DNA of 64,000 nucleotides from Mycoplasma sp. CAG:956 (GTDB lineage: Bacteria; Bacillota_I; Bacilli_A; RF39; UBA660). Numbering within the stretch: position 1 is the first letter of the stretch; each line of letters opens with the position of its first letter. Shown here piece after piece: positions 52,320 through 60,617 of this stretch. The position numbers and the translations under genes are program-made. The DNA lies in NCBI GenBank assembly GCA_000433475.1, contig HF993109.1:124001-188000 (forward strand). Direction: 5' to 3'. A model generated the notes under the pieces. It was not told the DNA's origin and did not search any database. It was given only the letters and a program-made list of their open reading frames with translations.

Positions 52320-52778
52320 ATGCAAGAAAATAATTCAATAGGGTATCATATAATCAATACTGATAAATTAATAGGACGTTACATATTAGATAAATTTGAT
52401 AAAAAAGCCAGACATCGCATTAGTCCTATGCAAGTTATGATTATGAATTACTTACTTAAAAATCAAAATAAGAAAGTATTTCAGCAAGACATTTGTGATA
52501 CTTTTAACTTAAGGCGTTCAACTGTAAGTGGTATTCTTACGACTATGGAAAAAAATGATATTATAAGAAGAAAAGTAGATACCGAAGACCCTAGAAAGAA
52601 TGAAGTTAAACTTACTAAAATTTTTATTAATAATACTAAGAGAGTATCTAATGAATTAGTAAAAATGGAAAGTATTTTAGAACAAAATTTTACCCAAGAA
52701 GAAAAAAAAGAATTGATAAGACTGTTACAAAAATTGGAAGGAAATTTAATAAAAGAAGAGAGGAATAAAAATGTTTAA
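52320..52778 (+). CDS. MarR family transcriptional regulator
   Basis: A 152-residue winged-helix repressor. The core (ISPMQVMIMNYLLKNQNKKV, QQDICDTFNLRRSTVSGILT, TMEKNDIIRRKVDTEDPRKN) is the recognition helix and wing of the family, followed by the C-terminal dimerisation helix. It heads an operon with two ABC half-exporters and overlaps the first by 8 bases, so it very likely represses the operon through the inverted repeat at 52289-52306 and releases it on binding a small-molecule ligand. RBS GGTGG. Confidence 0.92.
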   Translation: MQENNSIGYHIINTDKLIGRYILDKFDKKARHRISPMQVMIMNYLLKNQNKKVFQQDICDTFNLRRSTVSGILTTMEKNDIIRRKVDTEDPRKNEVKLTKIFINNTKRVSNELVKMESILEQNFTQEEKKELIRLLQKLEGNLIKEERNKNV

Positions 52779-54531
52779 ATTATTTAAAAATTTTACCAAA
52801 AAAGATATAGGTATGATAATTGTAAGCATTGTTTTAGTTGTTTTTCAAGTATGGTTAGATTTAAAACTACCTGATTATATGTCTGCTATTACTAGACTTG
52901 TTCAAACTGACGGTGCTGCTATGGCAGATATTCTACGTCAAGGTGGTTATATGTTGCTTTGTGCCTTCGGTTCCCTAATTTCTGCTTGTATTGTTGGCTT
53001 TTTAGCTAGTAACTTATCAGCAAACTTTTCTTATACTTTAAGAAGCAAAGTTTATAACAAAGTTTTAAACTTAAGTACCGCCGAAATTAAACAATTTCAA
53101 ACTAGTAGTTTAATTACTCGTACGACTAACGATATTACCCAGTTAGAAATGCTTATATCTATTGGCTTACAATTACTTATTAAAGCTCCAATTATGGCTG
53201 TTTGGGCAATTACTAAAATTCTAAATAAATCCATTGAGTGGAGTATGTTAACAGCCGGCTGTGTAGTAATTTTACTATGTGTAGTTATTGGCTTAATGTT
53301 AATCGTTTTACCAAGATTTGAAAAAGTTCAGAAACTTATTGATAAAATCAATAATGTAACTAGAGAATCTATTACCGGTATCCGTGTTATAAGAGCTTTC
53401 AATGCGGAAAAATACCAAGAAAATCGTTTTGAAAAAGTAAATGATGACTTAACTAATATGCAATTATTTAACCAAAAATGCTTTGCTATCCTAAATCCCA
53501 TCATGATGCTCGTCATGAATGGTCTAACTTTGGGAATTTATGTTATTGGAACATATTTAATAAATAATGCAATTATCAGTGTTAAAATTAGTTTATTTAG
53601 TGATATGGTCATTTTCTCTAGTTATGGTATACAAGTTATTATGTCATTTTTAATGCTTGCCATGATTTTTATGATGTGGCCTCGTGCTCAAATATCAGCT
53701 CGCCGTATTAATGAAGTTCTAGATTGCAAAGTTAGTATTGAAGACGGTAAAGATGATATCAAACCTACAGAGGTAGGAACCGTTGAATTTAAAAATGTAT
53801 CCTTTAAATATCCAGATGCCGATGAATATTTATTACGTAATATCTCATTTAAAGTTAATAAAGGAGAAACTATTGCTTTTATTGGTTCGACTGGTTCCGG
53901 TAAAAGTAGCCTTATTAACCTAGTACCAAGATTTTATGATGCAACCGACGGCGAAGTTTTAGTGGACGGTGTTAATGTGAAAAATTACTCTTTAGAAGAA
54001 TTACATAATAAATTAGGATATATTCCTCAAAAAGCTGTTATGTTTACTGGTACAGTTAAGAGTAATGTTGCTTATGGTACTAAAAAAGGTAAGAAGCCTA
54101 GTGATAAAAAAGTGAGTGAAGCCATTAATATTGCTCAAGCTGAAGAATTCGTATCTAAAATGGAAGGTGGTCTTGATGCTCACATCGCCCGTGGTGGTAC
54201 AAATGTATCCGGTGGTCAAAAACAACGTTTAGCTATTGCTAGAAGTATTGCTCGTGACCCAGAAATTTATATATTTGACGATTCATTCTCAGCCCTAGAT
54301 TATAAGACTGATGCCACCTTAAGAAGTGAATTAAAAAAATATACTAAAGATGCAACTAGTATGATTGTTGCCCAAAGAATTGGTACTATTATAAATGCTG
54401 ACAAAATAGTCGTTTTAGATAAAGGTACTTGTGTTGGCATAGGTACTCATCAAGAATTATTAAAAAATTGTGAAGTCTATAAAGAAATAGCCTTATCACA
54501 ATTATCAAAGGAGGAGTTAGAAAATGCCTAG
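52771..54531 (+). CDS. ABC exporter half-transporter, degenerate-site subunit
   Basis: 586 residues: six-helix transmembrane domain (about 15-310) fused to an ATPase (about 330-580). Walker A GSTGSGKSS near 372, signature VSGGQKQR near 479. Walker B reads YIFDDSFS, with Asp in place of the catalytic Glu, and the switch is AQRIGTI with Gln in place of His. This is the asymmetry of heterodimeric exporters such as BmrCD or TM287/288, where one site is non-hydrolytic. Its partner is the next gene (8-base overlap). Likely drug or lipid export. Confidence 0.92.
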   Translation: MFKLFKNFTKKDIGMIIVSIVLVVFQVWLDLKLPDYMSAITRLVQTDGAAMADILRQGGYMLLCAFGSLISACIVGFLASNLSANFSYTLRSKVYNKVLNLSTAEIKQFQTSSLITRTTNDITQLEMLISIGLQLLIKAPIMAVWAITKILNKSIEWSMLTAGCVVILLCVVIGLMLIVLPRFEKVQKLIDKINNVTRESITGIRVIRAFNAEKYQENRFEKVNDDLTNMQLFNQKCFAILNPIMMLVMNGLTLGIYVIGTYLINNAIISVKISLFSDMVIFSSYGIQVIMSFLMLAMIFMMWPRAQISARRINEVLDCKVSIEDGKDDIKPTEVGTVEFKNVSFKYPDADEYLLRNISFKVNKGETIAFIGSTGSGKSSLINLVPRFYDATDGEVLVDGVNVKNYSLEELHNKLGYIPQKAVMFTGTVKSNVAYGTKKGKKPSDKKVSEAINIAQAEEFVSKMEGGLDAHIARGGTNVSGGQKQRLAIARSIARDPEIYIFDDSFSALDYKTDATLRSELKKYTKDATSMIVAQRIGTIINADKIVVLDKGTCVGIGTHQELLKNCEVYKEIALSQLSKEELENA

Positions 54532-56719
54532 ACCTATGCATGCTTCAAGTGAAAAATCAAAGGATTTCGTTGGCTCAATCAAAAGATTACTAGCTAATTT
54601 AAAACCATGGAAAGTTCTAATGGGTTTAGCTATTACTTTGGCATTTTTATCAGCCATTCTTTCTCTTACAGCTCCCAATAAACTATCTAGTCTAACTGAT
54701 GTTATAACAAATGGTATTAAACCTAATACTGATGTTTTACAAGAAATTGTTACAGAAATTAGTAATAACTTTGATAGTGAGGTCATGAGTGAAAAGACAA
54801 TGCTTATTTTAACAAGCGAAGATATAAGTACTGAAGATAAAGCAACTTATCAAGCCTTCTTAACTAAAATGCAAGAAACCACTAATAAAAGCGATATTAC
54901 CGAAAATGATAGTAATACTTCTGATAATAAAGAGATCATGAAAACAATTCTTGATTTACCAAGTAGTATTTTAAATGTTTTAGTTGATGGTATTACAGTA
55001 AGTGGCATTACAATAAGTTCTGAAGATGAAATTGCCTTCTTAAAAAGTGTAATTGATATCGATGCAAGTAAGGTGAAAGATGACACATTAAAAGTAATGG
55101 ATAACTTGCCAGCATCTATCTATAATTTGATTAAACCTAATATGGATTTGGCTGCCGCTAAGAAAATTATTATTACTTTAGTATGCTTATATCTACTAAG
55201 TGCTATATTTGGCTATATTCAAAGCTATTCAATGACAACTGTATCTAATGGTTTTGCCAAAAATTTAAGAGCAAAAATTTCTATTAAGATCAATAAATTA
55301 CCATTAAAATTCTTTGATTCTCATGAAATAGGTGATATTTTAAGCCGTGTTACTAACGATGTTGATACAATTGCTCAAAATTTAAATCAAAGTTTAGCTA
55401 CTTTAATTAGTTCTATTACACTATTTATTGGTTCTATTATCATGATGTTTACAACTAACTGGGTAATGGCTATAACTGCAATTTTGTCGACTTTATTTGG
55501 CTTTACTTTCATGATATCTATTCTAAAAAAATCTCAAAAATATTTTATTGCTCGTCAAGAAGAACTGGGCAATATAAATGGTCATATCGAAGAAATCTAT
55601 AGTGGTCATAATGTAGTAGAATGCTACAATGCTAAAAGCGAGGTAACAAAGACCTTCGACGAGTTAAATGGACGTTTGCGTGAGTGCAATAAAAAGAGTC
55701 AGTTTCTATCCGGACTTATGCAACCAATGATGGGATTTATTGGTAACTTTGGCTACGTTATGGTTTGTATTGTTGGTGCCTTGCTTACTATGAAAGGATA
55801 TATAACATTCGGGGTAATTGTCGCTTTCATGATTTACGTTCGTTTGTTTACAAATCCACTTTCACAAATTGCTCAAGCCATGACATCACTTCAAACAACT
55901 GCTGCTGCATCAGAACGTGTTTTTGAATTCTTAGATGAAAAAGAAATGACTGATGAAAGTAATAAGACAAAAGTTTTAGACAAAAGAAAAGTTAAAGGCG
56001 ATATCGAATTTAAAAACGTTAAATTTGGTTATGATGATTCAAGATTAATTATTAAAAACTTCTCAGCTAGTGCCCATCCTGGGGAAAAGATTGCTATTGT
56101 TGGTCCAACTGGTGCTGGCAAAACAACCATGGTTAACCTGCTTATGAAATTCTATGAAATAAATTCTGGTGATATTTTGATTGACGGTGTTTCTACTAAG
56201 GATTTAACAAGAGAAAATATTCATGATTTATTTATCATGGTTTTACAAGACACATGGCTATTCGAAGGCTCTATTCGTGATAATATTAAGTTTAATCAAG
56301 AAGATGTAACTGATGAAGAAATATGGGCTGCTTGTAAGACTGTTGGTGTAGACCATTTCATTAAGACTTTACCAGGGGGACTAGACTGTGTAATTGGCGA
56401 GAATGACTCTATTAGTAGCGGTCAAAAACAATTACTTACTATTGCTCGTGGTATGATTGAAAATGCTCCATTTTTAATTTTGGATGAAGCTACTTCCAAC
56501 GTTGATACCAGAACCGAGGAATTGGTACAAAAAGCCATGGATAAGTTGATGGAAGGACGTACATCATTTATTATTGCTCACCGCTTATCAACCATTAAAA
56601 ATGCTAACCTTATTCTTGTAATGAATGAAGGTAATATCATTGAACAAGGTACTCATGAAGAATTAATGAAAAAAAATGGCTTCTATGCTGACCTTTATAA
56701 TTCTCAATTTAAAAAATAA
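54524..56719 (+). CDS. ABC exporter half-transporter, catalytic subunit with large external insert
   Basis: 731 residues. The ATPase has Walker A GPTGAGKTT near 527, canonical Walker B FLILDEATS and switch IIAHRLSTI, but its signature is ISSGQ instead of LSGGQ, which pairs with the degenerate subunit as expected. Between membrane helices 1 and 2 is an insert of about 150 residues (about 60-205, SSLTDVITNG ... NLIKPNMD) that must lie outside the cell and is absent from typical 580-residue half-exporters. RBS AAGGAGGAG. Third gene of the marR operon. Confidence 0.92.
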   Translation: MPRPMHASSEKSKDFVGSIKRLLANLKPWKVLMGLAITLAFLSAILSLTAPNKLSSLTDVITNGIKPNTDVLQEIVTEISNNFDSEVMSEKTMLILTSEDISTEDKATYQAFLTKMQETTNKSDITENDSNTSDNKEIMKTILDLPSSILNVLVDGITVSGITISSEDEIAFLKSVIDIDASKVKDDTLKVMDNLPASIYNLIKPNMDLAAAKKIIITLVCLYLLSAIFGYIQSYSMTTVSNGFAKNLRAKISIKINKLPLKFFDSHEIGDILSRVTNDVDTIAQNLNQSLATLISSITLFIGSIIMMFTTNWVMAITAILSTLFGFTFMISILKKSQKYFIARQEELGNINGHIEEIYSGHNVVECYNAKSEVTKTFDELNGRLRECNKKSQFLSGLMQPMMGFIGNFGYVMVCIVGALLTMKGYITFGVIVAFMIYVRLFTNPLSQIAQAMTSLQTTAAASERVFEFLDEKEMTDESNKTKVLDKRKVKGDIEFKNVKFGYDDSRLIIKNFSASAHPGEKIAIVGPTGAGKTTMVNLLMKFYEINSGDILIDGVSTKDLTRENIHDLFIMVLQDTWLFEGSIRDNIKFNQEDVTDEEIWAACKTVGVDHFIKTLPGGLDCVIGENDSISSGQKQLLTIARGMIENAPFLILDEATSNVDTRTEELVQKAMDKLMEGRTSFIIAHRLSTIKNANLILVMNEGNIIEQGTHEELMKKNGFYADLYNSQFKK

Positions 56720-56739
56720 ATGTTTTAAATTAATATCTT

Positions 56740-56776
56740 AAAGAATCATTGTTTGCAATAATGGTTCTTTTCTTTT
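56740..56776 (+). terminator. Rho-independent terminator
   Basis: Stem AAAGAATCATT/AATGGTTCTTT (56740-56750 with 56760-56770, one G-T pair) and T tail. It closes the marR-ABC operon. Confidence 0.8.
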
Positions 56777-56802
56777 ATAATAGAAACTAACGGGTGATTA
56801 TT

Positions 56803-57558
56803 ATGTTTAAAAATGATACAGACTATTTAGATCAACATTTTTTGGTTGATGAAGATATTATAAATAAGTATATTGATTTTCCAAAATTTAACAAAAATGA
56901 TGTAGTCCTAGAAATAGGACCAGGGAAGGGGACTCTAACTAAAAAAATAGCTCCCAAGGTAAGAAAAATGTATGCTATTGAGTTGGATGAGAGATTAAAA
57001 AACTACTTAGAGGCAATTCCTAATTTAGAAGTTATTTGGGGAAGCGTTTTAGATGTAAAAATACCTAAAGCAAATAAAATCATTACCTCACTTCCATATA
57101 GTATAATTGAGCCATTTATTTATAAGATGATTAAGACGGACTTTGATGAAATGTATATGCTAATGGGGGATAAATTTGTTTTAAATGTTGTAGATAAAGA
57201 AATTACAAAGCTAAGTGTTATCACTAACAGTTTTTTTAAAACAGAAAAATTACTAGAAGTTCCTCCTATAGCATTTGATATTCCTCCTCGTACTGATTCT
57301 TATATTGTCAAAATGGAAAAAGTTGCTGAACCAGAATCAAAAAAATATCAAATTTATCGTGGCTTATATTTACTCGATGAAAAGAAAATCAAAAATAGTT
57401 TAATGGAAACTTTAATAAAATTAAATAAACTGACTAAAAGAGAAGCCAAAGAAATTATTAAAAATATGCATCTTTCTGAAAGAATATTAGAAGAAAAATT
57501 CTCTAGTTTGAGCAATAACGACTTAAAAATACTAGATAAAGTCCTTGAAAATTTATAA
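56803..57558 (+). CDS. KsgA/Erm-type rRNA adenine dimethyltransferase-like protein
   Basis: A 251-residue Rossmann methyltransferase. DQHFLVDEDII is the family N-terminus; EIGPGKGTLTKKI binds SAM; YAIELDERL is motif II; FDIPPRTDSYIV matches F.PPP.VDS near the C-domain. In motif IV the usual N-[LI]-P-Y is SLPY (TSLPYSIIEP), replacing the Asn that positions the target adenine, so activity or target may be altered. It could be the KsgA of this organism or a divergent paralogue. ATG 56803 is chosen for the GGGTGATT RBS; a GTG at 56794 lies within it. Confidence 0.75.
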   Translation: MFKNDTDYLDQHFLVDEDIINKYIDFPKFNKNDVVLEIGPGKGTLTKKIAPKVRKMYAIELDERLKNYLEAIPNLEVIWGSVLDVKIPKANKIITSLPYSIIEPFIYKMIKTDFDEMYMLMGDKFVLNVVDKEITKLSVITNSFFKTEKLLEVPPIAFDIPPRTDSYIVKMEKVAEPESKKYQIYRGLYLLDEKKIKNSLMETLIKLNKLTKREAKEIIKNMHLSERILEEKFSSLSNNDLKILDKVLENL

Positions 57559-57586
57559 AATTAACAAAAGTAGCAAAAAATAAGCG

Positions 57587-57618
57587 AAAAAAGTAAGAAA
57601 AGCCTTGCTTTTTTTTTA
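57587..57618 (+). terminator. Rho-independent terminator
   Basis: Stem AAAAAAGTAAG/CTTGCTTTTTT (57587-57597 with 57604-57614, one G-T pair) and a long T run. It separates the methyltransferase gene from the tRNAs. Confidence 0.85.
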
Positions 57619-57653
57619 GAATAATTATACAATTATATTGCGTTGGAAGTTTT

Positions 57654-57730
57654 GCACCCATAGCGCAATTGGATAGAGCGTTAGACTACGGATCTAAAGG
57701 TTAGGGGTTCGACTCCCTTTGGGCGCACCA
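57654..57730 (+). tRNA. tRNA-Arg (ACG), with two helix mismatches
   Basis: A full cloverleaf with encoded CCA. The anticodon loop CTACGGA gives ACG, the anticodon stem TTAGA/TCTAA and T arm AGGGG-TTCGACT-CCCTT are good. Two pairs are broken: A3-C70 in the acceptor stem (GCACCCA against TGGGCGC) and G12-A23 in the D stem (GCGC against GAGC). Confidence 0.9.
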
Positions 57731-57737
57731 CGTATTT

Positions 57738-57814
57738 CGAGAAGTAGCACAGTTTGGTAGTGCACTTGGTTTGGGACCAAGGGGTCGCAGGTTCGAATCC
57801 TGTCTTCTCGACCA
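57738..57814 (+). tRNA. tRNA-Pro (TGG)
   Basis: Well-formed cloverleaf: acceptor CGAGAAG/CTTCTCG, D stem GCAC/GTGC, anticodon stem CTTGG/CCAAG with loop TTTGGGA (TGG), T stem GCAGG/CCTGT, encoded CCA. It follows tRNA-Arg by 7 bases and shares its transcript. Confidence 0.96.
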
Positions 57815-57826
57815 TTTGAGTTTATT

Positions 57827-57857
57827 AAATATCGTATTTCTACGGTATTTTTTTTTA
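57827..57857 (+). terminator. Terminator of the tRNA operon
   Basis: Stem AAATATCGTA/TACGGTATTT (57827-57836 with 57841-57850, one G-T pair), loop TTTC, T run to 57856. Confidence 0.85.
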
Positions 57858-57860
57858 TCC

Positions 57861-57902
57861 ACCCCTTGGCTCCAAAACAATAGCACTACAAGTCTGTGCT
57901 AC
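57861..57902 (-). pseudogene. Inverted partial copy of tRNA-Pro (5' half)
   Basis: Read on the minus strand this segment aligns with bases 6-47 of the adjacent tRNA-Pro: GTAGCACAG, TAGTGC, TTTTGG and CCAAGGGGT are shared, with scattered changes (about 32 of 42 positions equal). The D stem can still form but the anticodon stem is broken and the acceptor and T arms are missing, so it is not a functional tRNA. Confidence 0.6.
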
Positions 57903-57974
57903 ATATATAATATAGTGATACTTAATATCAAATTAAAATTCAAAGAAAGGTGATACTTATAAAAGAAAGATAAA

Positions 57975-58598
57975 TTGTTTCTATACTATAATTTTGCTTT
58001 AAGGATGCTTGAAACCGAAATAAATATTTTAGTAGATGAGTTTGTTTTTAATCACGGCTATAATCCAGTTGAACATATTAAATCAAGAATTAAAAGTGAA
58101 AAAAGCATTAAAAATAAATTAAAAGATAAAGGATATGACTATACATTAGCTAATATAAAAAAATATATTCATGATGTTGTAGGAATTAGAATTGTTGTTT
58201 CATTTTTAAGTGATGTTTATGATATTGTTAGCGTTCTTAAAAATAGCCAAGACTTAATTATAGTTAAGCAACAAGATTATATTAAAGAACCAAAAGATAC
58301 TGGTTACATTTCTTATCATTTAAATGTCTTAATACCTATTTATTTAAATAACAAAACCGAATATGTTGAAGGTGAAATTCAAATAAGAACCATTGCCATG
58401 GATTTTTGGGCTAGTCTTGACCATAAAATTGAATATAAATTCAGTGATACAGAGAAAATACCTTTAGAAGTTTACGATAAAATGTATGAAAATTCTCTAA
58501 TTATTAAAGAACTAGATAAAAAAATGATGCATTTAAATGAAACAGTTAATAAGTATGAAAATGATAAAAAAACTAAAAATCAAGGCAAGTATGAGTAG
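57975..58598 (+). CDS. relQ: Small alarmone synthetase (RelQ/YjbM-like)
   Basis: A 207-residue (p)ppGpp synthetase without hydrolase domain. YNPVEHIKSRIKSEKSI, the ATP-binding HDVVGIRIVVSFLSDVYD, the substrate segment YIKEPKDTGYISYHLNV (G-loop) and GEIQIRTIAMDFWASLDHKI are the conserved SAS motifs. The start is uncertain: TTG 57975 is the first codon after an in-frame stop and includes the whole family N-terminus, but its RBS is weak; GGTGAT at 57949-57954 is too far and out of register. ATG 58005 would cut conserved residues. Confidence 0.85.
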   Translation: MFLYYNFALRMLETEINILVDEFVFNHGYNPVEHIKSRIKSEKSIKNKLKDKGYDYTLANIKKYIHDVVGIRIVVSFLSDVYDIVSVLKNSQDLIIVKQQDYIKEPKDTGYISYHLNVLIPIYLNNKTEYVEGEIQIRTIAMDFWASLDHKIEYKFSDTEKIPLEVYDKMYENSLIIKELDKKMMHLNETVNKYENDKKTKNQGKYE

Positions 58599-58626
58599 TA
58601 CTCATTAAAGCCTTGATTTTATTATT
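58575..58626. terminator. Bidirectional hairpin between convergent genes
   Basis: A 12-bp outer stem AAAAATCAAGGC/GCCTTGATTTTA region (58575-58586 with 58610-58621) enclosing an inner ATGAG/CTCAT stem; it includes the relQ stop codon and ends in a T-rich run. It also serves the minus-strand gene that converges here. Confidence 0.75.
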
Positions 58627-58636
58627 TTAAATTACT

Positions 58637-59200
58637 TTATCTGCCCTTTTTTAAATGTTGTTCATAATTAATATCATTTAAACTTTTACAATATTCTTTA
58701 AAGTCATTAATATTATCAAAAATAGTGCCATTTATTTGTAACTGACCATTTTTAATATTTAGTAAATCCATTAATTTTAAAATTTTATCACAGGTTGCTA
58801 TTTCTAATTGTTTATTAGTACTTAAAGTAGGCATCATTAAAACAAAATTATCGGGGGCTGTTCGCATAATAATACCCATGCCCTTATTTAAAAACATATT
58901 GGCAATTATATAACGATCTAAAATACCTTCAAATTTTTCCCGAACATAAAATTTAGAACCATCCCTTAATAACAATTCGTTTATTTTACGAAAACAATTA
59001 GCATGTCCTTGTTGTTCAAAATATTTATCATCTTTTTTTGCCCCAAAATTAAGGCGAGGGTATAAATCATATTCACCATTTTCCTTAGGAATTAACACGG
59101 TAACTAAGTTATAATGAAATGCATTGTAATATTTCTCTCTAACTTCACTAGTACTCATATAAACACCATTAAAAATCATAAAATTACTTTTAAAATCCAT
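58637..59200 (-). CDS. Hypothetical soluble protein (187 aa)
   Basis: No family recognised. A mixed alpha/beta protein without signal or membrane helix; notable segments are NLVTVLIPKENGEYDLYPRL, GQQ-type loop YFEQQGHANCFRKINELLL and GMGIIMRTAPDNFVLMMPTL. RBS AGGTGAT lies 4 bases before the ATG. It is divergent from the HD-domain gene and shares a 90-base intergenic region with it, so the two may be co-regulated. Confidence 0.6.
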   Translation of the reverse strand: MDFKSNFMIFNGVYMSTSEVREKYYNAFHYNLVTVLIPKENGEYDLYPRLNFGAKKDDKYFEQQGHANCFRKINELLLRDGSKFYVREKFEGILDRYIIANMFLNKGMGIIMRTAPDNFVLMMPTLSTNKQLEIATCDKILKLMDLLNIKNGQLQINGTIFDNINDFKEYCKSLNDINYEQHLKKGR

Positions 59201-59234
59201 AATATCACCTGCAAATATTCTAACACATTATATC

Positions 59235-59263
59235 TAGATTTTAAAATTATTTTCTGCTAAAAT
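59235..59263 (+). promoter_or_regulatory. Possible promoter of the HD-domain gene
   Basis: TAGATT (59235-59240), 17-bp spacer, extended -10 TGCTAAAAT (-10 at 59258-59263). The -35 is weak. On the opposite strand a TATAAT at 59232-59227 may drive the divergent gene. Confidence 0.4.
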
Positions 59264-59290
59264 ACCATTTAGAAAAGGAGATAAATTTAT

Positions 59291-60430
59291 ATGAACGAAG
59301 AATTACAAATTAAAATTAAAAATAATATGAATCATGATAATTTTTTAAGCCCTTTGGCATGTCTAAATAAAGATGCCATCCGCTTGCACGAAGAAAAAGA
59401 AGACATTAGACCACCATATTTTCATGATACAGACCGTATTATATATTCGCTTGCCTACACCCGTTATATAAATAAGACCCAAGTATTTACCAATACTTTA
59501 AATGACAATGTTACAAGACGCAGTACTCATGTTCAATTAGTAAGCAAAATTGCTCGTACTATTGGTAGAGCCCTAGGGCTCAATGAAGATTTAATCGAAG
59601 CAGCCAGTCTTGGTCATGATATTGGTCATACGCCTTTTGGCCATGCTGGTGAGGCCATATTAAATGAAATATCTCTAAGAGTAGGGGAAGGCTATTTTAA
59701 TCATAACATTCAAAGTGTTCGTAAACTAGAATTTATTGAAAATAAAGGCAATGGACTAAATTTAACTATGCAAGTAGTAGATGCTATTATGTGTCATAAT
59801 GGTGAATTAGAATTAGAATGTTACCGTCCCAAAAAGAAAACATTTCAAGATTTTTTAAGTGAATACTCAAAAACTTACTACGAAAAAGATGCCAATGCAT
59901 CACTTATTCCGTGTACCTTAGAAGGATGTGTAGTAAGAATCAGTGATATTATTTCTTATATTGGTCGTGATATTGAAGATGCCTTAAGACTTCATATAAT
60001 TACTAAGCATGATTTACCTAAGGATATCATGACAACAACAGGCTATACTAATAAAGAAATTGTCAATTATTTTATTAGAGATGTTATTAATAACAGTTTT
60101 GGCAAAGACTATATCAAAATGAGTAAAGAAGCTTTTGAAAACTTAAAAAAATTAAAAAAGTTTAATTATGAACATATTTATAGCAAAGCTAATTCTAAAG
60201 AAACTTTAAATAAATGGCATGACATGATGGAAAAAGTATTCGCTAAATCTTTAAAAGACCTAAAAGAAGAAAATGAGACTAGTGACATTTATATTTATTT
60301 TTATAAATATATGAGCGATGATTATAAAAAGAACACTACTAAAGAAAGAGTTGTAATTGACTACATTTCAGGAATGACAGACCGTTTTTTTATTGCTTCA
60401 TATGAAAAAGCTCTTACAGATAATGAATAG
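59291..60430 (+). CDS. dgt: dGTP triphosphohydrolase-like HD-domain protein
   Basis: A 379-residue metal-dependent phosphohydrolase of the dGTPase family, which cleaves dNTPs to nucleosides and triphosphate. The HD signature is complete: THVQLV (H), then LGHDIGHTPFGHAGE near residue 110 (H-D plus second H) and a later Asp in ISDIISYIGRD. The leading RTR-like block (DTDRIIYSLAYTRYINKTQV) matches the family. Active as a hexamer, cytoplasmic. RBS AAAAGGAGA. Confidence 0.87.
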   Translation: MNEELQIKIKNNMNHDNFLSPLACLNKDAIRLHEEKEDIRPPYFHDTDRIIYSLAYTRYINKTQVFTNTLNDNVTRRSTHVQLVSKIARTIGRALGLNEDLIEAASLGHDIGHTPFGHAGEAILNEISLRVGEGYFNHNIQSVRKLEFIENKGNGLNLTMQVVDAIMCHNGELELECYRPKKKTFQDFLSEYSKTYYEKDANASLIPCTLEGCVVRISDIISYIGRDIEDALRLHIITKHDLPKDIMTTTGYTNKEIVNYFIRDVINNSFGKDYIKMSKEAFENLKKLKKFNYEHIYSKANSKETLNKWHDMMEKVFAKSLKDLKEENETSDIYIYFYKYMSDDYKKNTTKERVVIDYISGMTDRFFIASYEKALTDNE

Positions 60431-60568
60431 TTAATTTATTATTTATATTATTATGTAAATTATATAAAAGACTATTTCATTAAATCAAACTAAAATACTC
60501 ATTTCTTTTTAAAATACTATCAAACACTATAATCTTTTAAAACAATTCATAAATATTATAAAGTTAAA

Positions 60569-60597
60569 TTGACTTTTTAAACTTTTAATAAGATAAT
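60569..60597 (+). promoter_or_regulatory. Promoter of the 60618 gene
   Basis: TTGACT (60569-60574), 17-bp spacer, GATAAT (60592-60597). The remaining part of this 190-base gap shows nothing else. Confidence 0.6.
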
Positions 60598-60617
60598 ATA
60601 AGTAGAGGTGAATTACT

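Noticed and set aside
57701..57953. Open frames on both strands across the tRNA genes
   Set aside because: They overlap two well-formed tRNAs and their terminator; no coding signal.
57858..57974. T-box leader for the alarmone synthetase gene
   Set aside because: The tRNA-like segment is on the opposite strand and no T-box consensus or antiterminator is visible.
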